Source: Pseudomonas sp. Gutcm_11s
GTDB lineage: Bacteria > Pseudomonadota > Gammaproteobacteria > Pseudomonadales > Pseudomonadaceae
DNA length: 64,000 bases
Direction: 5' to 3'
Assembly: GCF_028649395.1 (NCBI RefSeq)
Contig: NZ_JAQSUW010000006.1
Location: forward strand, 20,815 to 84,814
The translations under genes were made by a program, and so were the position numbers. Numbering within the stretch: position 1 is the stretch's first letter; each line of letters opens with the position of its first letter. The notes beneath the pieces are model-generated. The model saw nothing but the letters and a program-made list of their open reading frames with translations. It made no database searches and was not told where the DNA came from. Positions 49,293 through 57,914 of the stretch are shown here, one piece after another.

Positions 49293-50744
49293 TCAGACCA
49301 GCGGATCGCCCACGTGGAGGATCTTCATGGTGTTGGTGCCGCCGGTACCGTGATAGCTGTCGCCCTTGGTCAGGATCACCCAGTCGCCTGGCTCCACGAA
49401 ACCGCGCTTGAGCAGCTCGTCCACCGCAGCCTGGCTGACCTTGTTGGCCGGCAGGGAGGCAGGGTCGAACGGCACGGTGTAGACACCGCGGAACATGGCT
49501 ACACGGGCCTGCGCCTCGCGGTGCGGGGTGAAGGCGAAGATCGGGATCGACGAGCGGATGCGCGACATGATCAGCGGGCTGTAGCCACTCTCGGTCAGGC
49601 TGATGATGGCCTTGACGCCCGGGAAGTGGTTGGCGGTGTACATGGTGGCCAGGGCCACGCTCTCGTCGCAGCGCTCGAAGGTGCGGCCGATGCGGTGGCT
49701 GGATTTCTGGCTGGTGGGGTGCTTCTCGGCACCCAGGCACACGCGGGCCATGGCCTCCACGGCTTCCACCGGGTACTCGCCGGCGGCGCTCTCGGCCGAC
49801 AGCATGACCGCGTCGGTGTAGTCCAGCGCGGCGTTGGCCACGTCGGAGACTTCCGCGCGGGTCGGCATCGGGCTGTGGATCATCGACTCCATCATCTGGG
49901 TCGCGGTGATCACCGCTTTGTTGTAGCGGCGAGCGTGGGCAATGATCTTCTTCTGGATGCCGACCAGCTCGGCGTCGCCGATTTCCACGGCGAGGTCGCC
50001 ACGGGCCACCATCACTGCATCACTGGCGCGGATCAGGCCGTCCAGCGCGGCGTCGTCGGCCACCGCCTCGGCGCGCTCGATCTTGGCCACCAGCCAGGCG
50101 TTGCCGCCGGCCTCGGTGAGCAGGCGACGTGCGTAGTCCATGTCCGCGGCATCACGCGGGAACGACACCGCGACGTAGTCCAGCTCCATCTCGGCGGCCA
50201 GCTTGATGTCGACCATGTCCTTCTCGGTCAGGGCCGGCGCGGTCAGGCCACCGCCGCGGCGGTTGATGCCCTTGTTGTCGGACAGCGGGCCGCCGATCAA
50301 TACGCGGCAGTGCAGCTCGTCTGCGCCCTTGAGCTCGACTTGCATGACCACGCGGCCGTCATCGAGCAGCAGCTCATCGCCGACGTCGCAGTCCTGAATC
50401 AGCGCCGGGTAGTCGATGCCGACCACCTCTTCGGTACCCTCGGTGCGCGAGTGGCTAGAGGAGAGGCGGAACAGCTCGCCTTCGGCCAGCTCGATGCGTT
50501 TGTTGGTGAACTTGGCGATGCGGATCTTGGGACCCTGCAGGTCGCCGAGCAGCGCCACGTGGCGGCCATGCTTGGCGGCCAGTTCACGAACCAGGGTGGC
50601 GCGGGCCTTGTGGTCGTCGGCGGTGCCGTGGGAGAAGTTCAGGCGGGCGACGTCGATGCCGGCGACTATCAGTTGCTCCAGGACTTCCGGGGAGCTGCTG
50701 GCGGGGCCGAGGGTGGCGACGATCTTGGTGCGGCGCAGGGTCAT
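49293..50744 (-). CDS. pykA: Pyruvate kinase (PykA type)
   Basis: From the ATG at 50744 the protein has 483 residues. It begins MTLRRTKIVATLGPASSSPE, followed by NFSHGTADDHKARATLVREL and LLGDLQGPKIRIAKF, the signature of the PykA branch. The active-site motif VMVARGDLAVEIG and TATQMMESMIHSPMPTRAEV follow. It converts phosphoenolpyruvate and ADP to pyruvate and ATP and controls the end of glycolytic flow; in Pseudomonas it acts after the Entner-Doudoroff pathway. The convergent terminator at 49251-49277 separates it from the preceding plus-strand genes. In-frame ATGs further upstream extend it without similarity. Confidence 0.95.
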   Translation of the reverse strand: MTLRRTKIVATLGPASSSPEVLEQLIVAGIDVARLNFSHGTADDHKARATLVRELAAKHGRHVALLGDLQGPKIRIAKFTNKRIELAEGELFRLSSSHSRTEGTEEVVGIDYPALIQDCDVGDELLLDDGRVVMQVELKGADELHCRVLIGGPLSDNKGINRRGGGLTAPALTEKDMVDIKLAAEMELDYVAVSFPRDAADMDYARRLLTEAGGNAWLVAKIERAEAVADDAALDGLIRASDAVMVARGDLAVEIGDAELVGIQKKIIAHARRYNKAVITATQMMESMIHSPMPTRAEVSDVANAALDYTDAVMLSAESAAGEYPVEAVEAMARVCLGAEKHPTSQKSSHRIGRTFERCDESVALATMYTANHFPGVKAIISLTESGYSPLIMSRIRSSIPIFAFTPHREAQARVAMFRGVYTVPFDPASLPANKVSQAAVDELLKRGFVEPGDWVILTKGDSYHGTGGTNTMKILHVGDPLV

Positions 50745-50881
50745 GCGGTAACTCCATTTCTCAATGCATGCGGCGAGGCTACTACGGCCGTTTACTGTAG
50801 TCATTGTTCGCCTGCACTACTCTTTGCCGCTGCAGAAAACCCCGTGTTTGCCGATACACTGCAACAGCGGAGGAACTCACC

Positions 50882-51256
50882 ATGCGTACCCTGATTCTGA
50901 TTCTCACCCTGGCCAGCCTGGTCGGCTGCACGCGCGTGTCGCTGGACCGCCACCTGGACGAAGCCTACCGGCACTACAACGAAGGCGACTGCGACCAGGC
51001 CCTGCTCGACCTGTCGCGGGCCGAGCGCAACAGCCGCTCGCGCAGCTACATGCAGCCGGAAATCTCGCTGCTGCGTGGCCAGTGCCTGGAGCGGCAGAAC
51101 CTGTTCGTCGATGCCGCACAGACCTACGAGTTCATCACCCTGCGCTATCCCAACAGCGAGTACGCCTTCCGTGCCCGCGCCCGGCTGGAGACATTGCGCC
51201 AGCTCGGGCATCATCAGGCGGCCGAACCGGCCAAGGCGACGCCCGCATCCCTGTGA
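50882..51256 (+). CDS. Lipoprotein with tetratricopeptide-like repeats
   Basis: Starting at the ATG at 50882 (GCGGAGG site), the 124-residue protein has a lipoprotein signal (RTLILILTLASLVGCTRVS, lipobox LVGC). Two TPR-like units follow: HYNEGDCDQALLDLSRAERN, and RGQCLERQNLFVDAAQTYEF then LRYPNSEYAFRARARLETLR. Cys pairs at GDCDQ and RGQCLE may join in a disulfide. It should be outer-membrane anchored on the periplasmic side. The role is unknown; similar small TPR lipoproteins often help assemble envelope complexes. It begins a plus-strand array of three small genes. Confidence 0.8.
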   Translation: MRTLILILTLASLVGCTRVSLDRHLDEAYRHYNEGDCDQALLDLSRAERNSRSRSYMQPEISLLRGQCLERQNLFVDAAQTYEFITLRYPNSEYAFRARARLETLRQLGHHQAAEPAKATPASL

Positions 51257-51327
51257 TGCGGCCGCCAGTCGGTTCGCTGTCAGGGATTGATGCGCAGCGC
51301 TAAGCTGCGCCCAGGGAGGGAGTCGGC

Positions 51328-51762
51328 ATGCGTCATCATCTTCATTTTCTGTTCGTGGCTCTGCTGCTGCCGGGGCTGGCCAGCGCCGAGATCTACCGCT
51401 GGACGGACGCGCAGGGGCGTGTGCATTTCGGCGAGAAGCCGGGTGGCAATGGCGCGCAACAGGTCGAGGTGAAGCCGCAGGTGGTCGAGCGCGACGAGGC
51501 CACTCGTCAGCGCGAACAGCGCACCCAGCAGTATTTCGATGCCCGGCGCGACGAGCGCGACCAGGCCAATGCGCGGGCGTCGCAGGCTCGGGCCGAGCGC
51601 GCGCAGGAGTGCAGCAAGCTGCGCAACAGCCTGGCGCAGATCCAGCACGGCGGCCTCTACTATCGAACCGATGAGAAGGGCGAGCGCAGCTACTACAGCG
51701 ACGAACAGATGGACGCCGCCCGCAGCCGTCTGTCGTCTCGCATTGCCGAGCGGTGCGGCTGA
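51328..51762 (+). CDS. DUF4124 exported protein
   Basis: The 144-residue protein has a signal peptide (MRHHLHFLFVALLLPGLASA) and then AEIYRWTDAQGRVHFGEKPG, the DUF4124 domain. A charged coiled helix follows (REQRTQQYFDARRDERDQAN, then ARAERAQECSKLRNSLAQIQ) and a C-terminal GGLYYRTDEKGERSYYSDEQ. Two cysteines (QECSK and ERCG) may pair. It should be periplasmic. The function is unknown; a related DUF4124 protein is encoded at 9514-10089. A GGGAGGGAG site precedes the ATG. Confidence 0.8.
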   Translation: MRHHLHFLFVALLLPGLASAEIYRWTDAQGRVHFGEKPGGNGAQQVEVKPQVVERDEATRQREQRTQQYFDARRDERDQANARASQARAERAQECSKLRNSLAQIQHGGLYYRTDEKGERSYYSDEQMDAARSRLSSRIAERCG

Positions 51763-51813
51763 TACTGGTCGAGCCGCGACCTACGGGCCATACTGGATTT
51801 CCTTCCATAGCGA

Positions 51814-52182
51814 ATGGCCACCATGCATATCCAGCGCCACATCGAACGCCATCAGCTTCCCTACTACCTGAAGGTGTTCAATCGCATTACCGACAAGCCC
51901 ATGGGCTACATCGGCAATGTCTCGCTGGATGGCCTGATGCTGATCAGCCAGTACCCGATGCTGGTCAGTGCGCGCTTCGACATGCGCCTCAAGGTGCCCG
52001 GCCGTGATGGCCGCATCCACAACGTGGACTTCACCGCCACCTGCCAGTGGAGCCGCGAGGACGTTACCCCCGGTACCTTCGACTCTGGCTTCTGCCTGGT
52101 GGCGCCGCCGACCGAGTATGTCGAGATGGTCGACGCCCTGCGCAGCTACTTCAGCTTTCATCCCCTTGCTGCTTCGGCCTGA
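51814..52182 (+). CDS. PilZ-domain protein
   Basis: The 122-residue single PilZ domain has RHIERHQLPYYLKVFNRITD near the start, with R-x-x-x-R (RHIER), then GYIGNVSLDGLMLISQYPM containing N-x-S-x-x-G. These are the c-di-GMP-binding motifs. It should therefore be a c-di-GMP receptor, although the downstream target is not evident. A diguanylate cyclase gene lies about 5.7 kb away, but there is no operon link. The start may be the ATG at 51814 or one three codons later (MHIQRH); neither has a strong ribosome-binding site. Confidence 0.82.
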   Translation: MATMHIQRHIERHQLPYYLKVFNRITDKPMGYIGNVSLDGLMLISQYPMLVSARFDMRLKVPGRDGRIHNVDFTATCQWSREDVTPGTFDSGFCLVAPPTEYVEMVDALRSYFSFHPLAASA

Positions 52183-52210
52183 CTGAAGGCTTCCCCTCTG
52201 CCTGATCCGC

Positions 52211-53137
52211 TCAGGCGATCGACGGCAGGACGATCTCGTCGCTGCGACGAATGCCCGCGGTCATCTCCCGGCACAGCTCGAGGAACTCGCGCATGGCTGC
52301 GGTCTGATACTTCTGCCGGTGCCAGATGAAATAGAACTGGCGGGTGAGATCCAGCTCCGGGGTTTCCACCGGCACCAGGCTGCCGCGGCGGAAGGCGTCG
52401 CGCAGGGCCAGGCGCGAGATGCAGCCGATGCCCAGCCCCGACTCCACGGCGCGCTTGATCGCCTCGGTATGTTCCAGCTCCAGGCGAATGTTCAGCTGCG
52501 CCGGATGGTGACGCATGGCCTGGTCGAAGGTCAGACGGGTACCCGAACCCTGTTCACGCAGGATCCAGGCCTCGCGGCTGAGCTCCTCAAGCGTCGCCGT
52601 GCCGCGCTCGGCCAGCGGGTGGCGTGGGGCGCAGAACACCACCAGTTCGTCCTCGACCCAGGGCTGTACCTCGATGTCCGGGTGCTGGCAGTCGCCTTCG
52701 ATCAGGCCCAGGTCCAGCTCGTAGTGGGCGACCTGCTGCACCACATTGGCGGTGTTCTGCACATGCAGCTTGAGGCGGCACTCCGGATGACGCTGCATGA
52801 AATTGCCGATCAGCAGGGTGGCCAGGTAGTTGCCCACGGTCAGGGTGGCGCCCAGTTCCAGCAGGCCGAAACCGGTCTTGCCGCTGAGCAGGCGCTCCAT
52901 TTCCTTGGCCTGGTCGAGCAGGGCCACGGCCTGGGGCAGCAACTGGCGGCCGAGGGCGTTGAGCGACAGGCGCTTGCCGGCCCGGTCGAACAGCTGGCAG
53001 TCGGATTGCCGCTCCAGTTCGCTCAACGAGGTGCTCGCCGCGGATTGCGACAGAGCCAGGGATTCCGCGGCGCGCGAGACGCTTTCCTGCTTGGCCACGG
53101 CGACGAAGACTTCCAATTGCCTGAGAGTAAATCGCAT
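52211..53137 (-). CDS. finR: FinR-like LysR regulator, divergent from fpr
   Basis: The 308-residue protein (start 53137, MRFTLRQLEVFVAVAKQESV) has a standard LysR HTH and effector domain (about 90-300), with ELGATLTVGNYLATLLIGNF at its opening. In P. aeruginosa the finR gene occupies the same position, divergent from fpr, and activates it under superoxide and iron-related stress. The same organisation and spacing here support orthology. A longer in-frame start at 53317 would overlap the fpr gene and is rejected. The AT-rich 169-bp intergenic region holds both promoters and the likely FinR site. Confidence 0.85.
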   Translation of the reverse strand: MRFTLRQLEVFVAVAKQESVSRAAESLALSQSAASTSLSELERQSDCQLFDRAGKRLSLNALGRQLLPQAVALLDQAKEMERLLSGKTGFGLLELGATLTVGNYLATLLIGNFMQRHPECRLKLHVQNTANVVQQVAHYELDLGLIEGDCQHPDIEVQPWVEDELVVFCAPRHPLAERGTATLEELSREAWILREQGSGTRLTFDQAMRHHPAQLNIRLELEHTEAIKRAVESGLGIGCISRLALRDAFRRGSLVPVETPELDLTRQFYFIWHRQKYQTAAMREFLELCREMTAGIRRSDEIVLPSIA

Positions 53138-53306
53138 ATCTATATAACCAATATTCGATATCGTAATAATTCGCTTAACAGATATTCTGGTCGTCACTAG
53201 AATGGCGCGCAATCCTGCCGGTGCGCCTTTTCCGCATTGACCTGGCTCAACCAGGGCGAACGCAATTTCCGGCAATCTGAATACCGAGACTTTTGAGGAC
53301 ACCCGC
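53138..53306. promoter_or_regulatory. finR-fpr divergent promoter region
   Basis: 169 bp, much richer in A+T than the rest, with several inverted half-sites (for example ATATTCGATATCG near 53151-53164). In P. aeruginosa this interval contains the FinR-dependent fpr promoter. I can locate AT-rich elements but not a sure operator. Confidence 0.5.
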
Positions 53307-54086
53307 ATGAGCAACATGAACTCGGAACGCGTACTCAGTGTGCATCACTGGAACGACACCCTGTTCAGCTTCAAGTGCACCCGCGACCCGGGTCTGCGCT
53401 TCGAGAACGGCCAGTTCGTGATGATCGGCCTGCAACAGCCGAACGGCCGTCCGCTGATGCGTGCCTACTCTATCGCCAGCCCGAACTGGGAAGAGCATCT
53501 TGAGTTCTTCAGCATCAAGGTACCGGATGGCCCGCTGACCTCGCAGCTGCAGCATCTCAAGGAAGGCGACGAGATCATCATCAGCAAGAAGCCCACCGGC
53601 ACGCTGGTACTCGACGACCTCAACCCGGGCAAGCACCTGTACCTGCTCAGCACCGGCACTGGCCTGGCGCCGTTCATGAGCGTGATCCAGGACCCCGAAA
53701 CCTACGAGCGTTTCGAGAAGGTCATCCTGGTGCACGGCGTGCGTTACGTGAACGAAGTGGCGTACAAGGAGTTCATCACCGAGCACCTGCCGCAGAACGA
53801 ATTCTTCGGCGACGCGCTGAAGAACAAGCTGATCTACTATCCGACCGTGACCCGCGAGCCGTTCGAGAATCAGGGTCGCCTGACCGACTTGATGCGCAGC
53901 GGCAAGCTGTTCGAGGACATCGGCCTGCCGCCGATCAACCCGCAGGACGACCGCGCGATGATCTGCGGCAGCCCGAGCATGCTCGACGAGACCAGCGAAG
54001 TGCTCGATAGCTTCGGTCTGAAGATCTCCGCGCGCATGCGTGAACCGGGTGACTACCTGATCGAGCGCGCCTTCGTCGAGAAGTAA
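53307..54086 (+). CDS. fpr: Fpr, ferredoxin/flavodoxin-NADP+ reductase
   Basis: The 259-residue protein has the bacterial FPR pattern: GQFVMIGLQQPNGRPLMRAY (FAD loop, RAYS), LLSTGTGLAPFMSVIQDPET (nicotinamide loop) and the aromatic-free end VEK typical of subclass I bacterial reductases. MSNMNSERVLSVHHWNDTLF is its N-terminus. It passes electrons between NADPH and ferredoxin or flavodoxin, and supports oxidative-stress resistance and iron mobilisation. It is divergent from finR. A GAGGACACC site precedes the ATG. The downstream terminator at 54103-54127 ends the gene. Confidence 0.95.
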   Translation: MSNMNSERVLSVHHWNDTLFSFKCTRDPGLRFENGQFVMIGLQQPNGRPLMRAYSIASPNWEEHLEFFSIKVPDGPLTSQLQHLKEGDEIIISKKPTGTLVLDDLNPGKHLYLLSTGTGLAPFMSVIQDPETYERFEKVILVHGVRYVNEVAYKEFITEHLPQNEFFGDALKNKLIYYPTVTREPFENQGRLTDLMRSGKLFEDIGLPPINPQDDRAMICGSPSMLDETSEVLDSFGLKISARMREPGDYLIERAFVEK

Positions 54087-54102
54087 GCCGAACGCCTGAA
54101 GA

Positions 54103-54127
54103 AACCCGCCATCCGGCGGGTTTTTTT
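54103..54127 (+). terminator. Intrinsic terminator of fpr
   Basis: AACCCGCC, loop ATCC, GGCGGGTTTTTTT. Confidence 0.92.
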
Positions 54128-54137
54128 ATGCCTGCGA

Positions 54138-54548
54138 TTAGGCGTGCTCGAACTGCTGGCCGGATATCGCCGGATGGTAGATCGGCTGGATCTTGTTCCC
54201 CGCCGGGTCCAGCACATGGAAGCTGTGGGCGCCGTCGCCATGGGCGAAGGGGCGGTCGAGTAGGGTGACCCCGCATTCCTTGAGGTAGGCGTACCAGGCG
54301 TGCAGGTCGTCGAGGCTGTCGACCACGAAGCCGTAGTGGTCGACCGTCTGCGGCCCGCTGCTGGGGACGAAGGCACGGCCCAGCGAGAGGTTGTCGTTGC
54401 CGCAGGTCAGGTAGACCAGATCCTCGTTGGCGCGGTTGAGCACCTGCATGCCCAGCACCTCGACATAGAAGCGCTCGCACTCCTCCAGATTGGGCACGAG
54501 GATCGCCACGTGACGCAGGCCGTTGAGTCTCGCGGGGCGGTTGGGCAT
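54138..54548 (-). CDS. VOC-superfamily metalloenzyme (glyoxalase/dioxygenase-like)
   Basis: The second ATG (54548) is preferred because GGAG is 6 bases before it; another lies directly upstream. The 136-residue single VOC module begins LNGLRHVAILVPNLEECERF and continues VDHYGFVVDSLDDLHAWYAY and HSFHVLDPAGNKIQPIYHP. His in RHVAIL and HYGF together with a C-terminal Glu-type position (here replaced by Gln in NKIQPIY) would form the metal site. The substitution makes the metal chemistry uncertain. It is divergent from the ABM-domain gene, sharing the palindromic operator between them, and both probably act on the same small aromatic or carbonyl compound. Confidence 0.78.
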   Translation of the reverse strand: MPNRPARLNGLRHVAILVPNLEECERFYVEVLGMQVLNRANEDLVYLTCGNDNLSLGRAFVPSSGPQTVDHYGFVVDSLDDLHAWYAYLKECGVTLLDRPFAHGDGAHSFHVLDPAGNKIQPIYHPAISGQQFEHA

Positions 54549-54560
54549 CATGTTCTCCAG

Positions 54561-54594
54561 TTTGTATACAAAATTTAATTAATATTTATACAAA
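54561..54594. promoter_or_regulatory. Palindromic operator region between VOC and ABM genes
   Basis: TTTGTATACAAA (54561-54572) is a perfect 12-bp palindrome. A related TTTATACAAA lies at 54585-54594 with AT-only DNA between. The TTGTATACAA core is of the type bound by GntR/FadR-family repressors (GT...AC). No regulator gene is adjacent. Confidence 0.6.
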
Positions 54595-54604
54595 AGGAGA
54601 TGCC

Positions 54605-54907
54605 ATGTACAGCATTCTGCTCAAGACCCGCCTGCGTCCGGGTAGCCTGGACGCTTTCATGGAGGCCATGCGGGTCAATGCCGCCGCGTCGGTGCGTGAC
54701 GAGCCGGGTTGCCTGGCCTTTGACGTGCTGCGTGATCGTCGGCAGGCCGACCTGGTCTGGCTGTACGAGGTGTATGTCGACGAGGCGGCACTGGATGCGC
54801 ACATGCAGACCAGTCACTTCCTGGCCAGTCGCCCCTTGGTGGAGCCGCTGATCCTGGAACAGTCGGTGATCGAGGCGGACGTGCTGGCCTTCAATCCGCG
54901 CGGTTGA
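54605..54907 (+). CDS. ABM-domain (antibiotic biosynthesis monooxygenase-like) protein
   Basis: The 100-residue protein has the ABM/LsrG ferredoxin-like fold: MYSILLKTRLRPGSLDAFME, NAAASVRDEPGCLAFDVLRD and LVWLYEVYVDEAALDAHMQT then SHFLASRPLVEPLI. It is close in pattern to small quinone or autoinducer-handling enzymes such as LsrG and YgiN. Activity cannot be assigned. It starts 10-12 bases after AAAGGAGA. It is divergent from the VOC gene and its end overlaps trmO by 17 bp on the opposite strand. Confidence 0.82.
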   Translation: MYSILLKTRLRPGSLDAFMEAMRVNAAASVRDEPGCLAFDVLRDRRQADLVWLYEVYVDEAALDAHMQTSHFLASRPLVEPLILEQSVIEADVLAFNPRG

Positions 54908-55595
54908 GCGCCACTTCCAGCACGCGGATACGTCCCGGCTCGGGGTAGTGCCAGCGCACCTGCACGTCCCACAGCAGCACGCCATAGCGCCGCTCCGGCT
55001 CGGGCACCTGGTAGGCCGGGCGCGGGTCCTGGGCCAGGCACTGTTCGATCAGCTGCACCAGCGGCTCGTTCAGGCGCAGGGCATGTTCGCTAGCCTGTTG
55101 CAGCGCCGCGTCATCCCACTCCAGCGCCACCTGCGGCGGAGGTGCATCGGCGATGCGGTTGCTGGCGTCGGGCACCTGGTCGGCGTAGGGCACGTAGGGC
55201 TTGATGTCGAGCACCGGGGTGCCGTCCAGCAGGTCGATGCCGGACAGCCACAGGCGGCCCGGCTCGACCTTGTCCAGCTTCACCACCGACTGGCCGATGC
55301 CATTGGGGCGGTGCGTGGCGCGAGTGGCGAACACGCCCATGGAGGCGTTGCCGCCCAGACGTGGCGGGCGCACCTTGAGCCGCGGCTTGTCCTCCAGCGC
55401 CTGGTGGAAGAGGAACAGCAGCCAGACGTGGCTGACCTGCTCCAGCCCCTCGATGGCCTCGGCGCGGTCGAACGGTGGCACCAGTTCCAGCACGCCACGG
55501 GCGGCTGGGGCCAGCTGTGGCTGGCGCGGAATGGCGAACTTTTCCTTGAAGCAGGAGCGGACGAAGCCCACCGGGCTCATGGTGTAGCTGGTCAT
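54891..55595 (-). CDS. trmO: TrmO, tRNA (N6-threonylcarbamoyladenosine-37) methyltransferase
   Basis: The 234-residue protein contains the TrmO/TsaA signature: SPVGFVRSCFKEKFAIPRQP at the start, HVWLLFLFHQALEDKPRLKV and FATRATHRPNGIGQSVVKL. The C-terminal domain follows (YVPYADQVPDASNRIADAPP). These residues bind S-adenosylmethionine in the unusual class VIII beta-barrel. It methylates t6A37 in certain threonine tRNAs. Its start is coupled to a preceding small secreted protein gene by 4 bp overlap. The 3' end overlaps the ABM gene end. Confidence 0.9.
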   Translation of the reverse strand: MTSYTMSPVGFVRSCFKEKFAIPRQPQLAPAARGVLELVPPFDRAEAIEGLEQVSHVWLLFLFHQALEDKPRLKVRPPRLGGNASMGVFATRATHRPNGIGQSVVKLDKVEPGRLWLSGIDLLDGTPVLDIKPYVPYADQVPDASNRIADAPPPQVALEWDDAALQQASEHALRLNEPLVQLIEQCLAQDPRPAYQVPEPERRYGVLLWDVQVRWHYPEPGRIRVLEVALNRAD

Positions 55596-55807
55596 GGCAG
55601 CAGCCTGGAGCGCACGGGGTCGCCCTGCGGGGTGCGGCAGCCGGCATCGCGGAACGGCCCGGCATGTTTCTGCCAGCCTTCACCGGGGCTGAGTTGCGCG
55701 CAGGTGTACTGGCCGGTGGCCTTGCTCTGCCACAGATAGAAGGGCGCCGGGGTGGCGATGGCCATGCCGGCCAGGGCCGACAGCAGCAGGAAAAGCAAAG
55801 GACGCAT
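55592..55807 (-). CDS. Small exported protein overlapping trmO
   Basis: The 71-residue protein has a signal peptide (MRPLLFLLLSALAGMAIATP) and a mature part of about 50 residues with two cysteines (YTCAQLS and DAGCRTP) and a conserved-looking FYLWQSKATGQY. It precedes trmO on the minus strand and overlaps it by 4 bp (the stop codon overlaps the trmO start), so they are cotranslated. The mature sequence is loosely like DUF4124 (Y-x-W...G) but shorter. Function unknown. Confidence 0.7.
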   Translation of the reverse strand: MRPLLFLLLSALAGMAIATPAPFYLWQSKATGQYTCAQLSPGEGWQKHAGPFRDAGCRTPQGDPVRSRLLP

Positions 55808-55869
55808 GACAAGCTCCGCTCAGATGGCGCGTACCCTAGCGCCGCACTCCGGCGCAGGCAACCGCTGGC

Positions 55870-56274
55870 TCAGGGCGACAGGATTTCGTCGTAGCCACGA
55901 CCGATGAACTGCAGCAGGCAGAATCCATGCCCGAAGGGATCGGCCAGCAGCGCCAGGCGACCCCAGGCATGCTCCTGGCGTTGTTCCAGGATGGCTCCAG
56001 CAGCCAGCGCACGGGCCAGGGCGGCGTCCACATCGGCCACTACCCAATCCAGGTGCAGCGGCGTCCAGTGCCGGGCGTAATCGCGCATCTGTCCGCTGTG
56101 GGGGCTGGCACGGCTGCCGGCGGCCTTGGCCAGCAGGTAGATCGGTGCGTTGCCGCCGAGCAGTTCGATCACCTCCGGGCCCAGGCGGCGTCCTGGCGTC
56201 AGCTCGAAGGCGCTGGTGTAGAAGCGCGTGGCGCGCTCCAGGTCGTCCACGTCGATGTTGATCAGCAGCTGCAT
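55870..56274 (-). CDS. VOC-family protein (glyoxalase-like)
   Basis: The 134-residue single VOC domain has MQLLINIDVDDLERATRFYT near the start, the FELTPGRRLGPEVIELLGGN strand region and HLDWVVADVDAALARALAAG, followed by LLADPFGHGFCLLQFIGRGY. The DPFGHGFCLLQ end is common in glyoxalase/bleomycin-resistance relatives, many of which lost a full metal site. Substrate unknown. It lies 62 bp upstream of the small exported protein gene on the same strand. The start ATG at 56274 lacks a strong SD but no better one exists. Confidence 0.8.
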   Translation of the reverse strand: MQLLINIDVDDLERATRFYTSAFELTPGRRLGPEVIELLGGNAPIYLLAKAAGSRASPHSGQMRDYARHWTPLHLDWVVADVDAALARALAAGAILEQRQEHAWGRLALLADPFGHGFCLLQFIGRGYDEILSP

Positions 56275-56344
56275 GGCGGCGTCCTCCTGCGCTGCAGCAT
56301 AGGCAGTGCGCGGTGGGTGAGGGCGCGCAGTGGAACGCCGGGCA

Positions 56345-56375
56345 GAAAAAAGCCCCGCGGTGGCGGGGCTCTTTC
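56345..56375 (-). terminator. Intrinsic terminator of rimO
   Basis: On the minus strand AGCCCCGC, loop CACC, GCGGGGCT, then TTTTTT. Confidence 0.9.
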
Positions 56376-56390
56376 ATTCGCGGCGGACGA

Positions 56391-57713
56391 TCAGACCAGT
56401 TCGGCCCACAGGTCGTATTCGTCGGCATCGACCACACGCACGCGGACCTTGTCGCCCGGCTTCACGGTGGTGCTGTCGATGAACACGCTGCCGTCGATCT
56501 CCGGGGCATCGGCCCAGGAGCGGGCAACCGCGCCTTCGTGGTCGACTTCATCGACCAGCACTTCGATCTCGGTGCCGACCTTGCGCTGCAGGCGGGCGGT
56601 GGAAATCGCCTGCTGGTGGGCCATGAAGCGATCCCAGCGCTCCTGCTTCACATCATCCGGCACCGGCTCCAGGCCCAGATCGTTGGCCGGGGCGCCGTCC
56701 ACCGGGCTGTACTGGAAGCAGCCGACGCGGTCGAGCTGGGCTTCGGTCAGCCAGTCCAGCAGGTACTGGAAGTCTTCCTCGGTTTCGCCAGGGAAGCCGA
56801 CGATGAAGGTGGAGCGGATGGTCAGTTCCGGGCAGATCTCGCGCCAGGACTTGATGCGCGCCAGGGTCTTGTCCTCGAAGGCAGGGCGCTTCATGGACTT
56901 GAGCACTTTCGGGCTGGCGTGTTGGAACGGGATGTCCAGGTACGGCAGCAGTTTGCCGGCGGCCATCAGCGGGATCACGTCGTCCACGTTCGGGTACGGG
57001 TAGACGTAGTGCAGGCGCACCCACACGCCCATGCTGGAGAGCGCTTCGCACAGCTCCTTCATGCGCGTCTTGACCGGCTGGCCTTCCCAGAAGTCGGTCT
57101 TGTACTTGAGGTCGACGCCGTAGGCGCTGGTGTCCTGGCTGATCACCAGCAGCTCTTTTACGCCGGCCTTGACCAGGCGCTGGGCCTCGGACAGAACGTC
57201 GCCCACCGGGCGGCTGACCAGCTTGCCGCGCATGGACGGGATGATGCAGAAGGCGCAGCTGTGGTTGCAGCCTTCGGAAATCTTCAGGTAGGCATAGTGA
57301 CGCGGGGTCAGCTTGATGCCCTGCGGCGGTACCAGGTCGACGTAGGGGTTGTGATCGGCCTTGGGCGGGATCACCTCGTGCACGGCGTTGACCACCTGCT
57401 CGTACTGCTGCGGGCCGGTGACGGCCAGTACGCTTGGGTGCACGTCACGGATGGCGTTCTCGGACACACCCATGCAGCCGGTGACGATCACCTTGCCGTT
57501 CTCGGCGATGGCTTCGCCGATGGTGTCCAGCGACTCGGCCTTGGCGCTGTCGATGAAGCCGCAGGTGTTGACTACTACCACGTCAGCATCCTGGTAGGTC
57601 GGGACGATCTCGTACCCTTCCATGCGCAGCTGGGTGAGGATGCGTTCGGAGTCGACGGTGGCCTTCGGGCAACCCAGGCTGACGAATCCGACTTTCGGTG
57701 TGGCGGTGGACAT
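56391..57713 (-). CDS. rimO: RimO, ribosomal protein S12 methylthiotransferase
   Basis: The 440-residue protein has the UPF0004 domain cysteines Cys15, Cys51 and Cys80 for an auxiliary [4Fe-4S] cluster. The radical-SAM motif C149-NHS-C153-AF-C156 is in [16 protein letters not shown]-terminal TRAM domain (about 370-440) is present. It adds a methylthio group to the conserved aspartate of ribosomal protein S12. It reads [20 protein letters not shown] at the start. A terminator follows the stop. The upstream region to kup has divergent transcription; no operon partner is seen. Confidence 0.95.
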   Translation of the reverse strand: MSTATPKVGFVSLGCPKATVDSERILTQLRMEGYEIVPTYQDADVVVVNTCGFIDSAKAESLDTIGEAIAENGKVIVTGCMGVSENAIRDVHPSVLAVTGPQQYEQVVNAVHEVIPPKADHNPYVDLVPPQGIKLTPRHYAYLKISEGCNHSCAFCIIPSMRGKLVSRPVGDVLSEAQRLVKAGVKELLVISQDTSAYGVDLKYKTDFWEGQPVKTRMKELCEALSSMGVWVRLHYVYPYPNVDDVIPLMAAGKLLPYLDIPFQHASPKVLKSMKRPAFEDKTLARIKSWREICPELTIRSTFIVGFPGETEEDFQYLLDWLTEAQLDRVGCFQYSPVDGAPANDLGLEPVPDDVKQERWDRFMAHQQAISTARLQRKVGTEIEVLVDEVDHEGAVARSWADAPEIDGSVFIDSTTVKPGDKVRVRVVDADEYDLWAELV

Positions 57714-57914
57714 CGGTGGCTAACCTCAAACGGGCGCTCAGGAGGCGCCTCTGATCAAAAAGTGCGCAATTCTAGCGGCAGGTCGCTCGCTTGAACAGCC
57801 TGGGCAGACAACTGATCTATGCTCTGCCTGGCGACCCGTTCGTCGCCGCGGAGCCCTGGCACGGGGGCTACGGAGCGGACGGGGCGCTCGCCACTCGTCC
57901 GGATGGAGCCGCCC

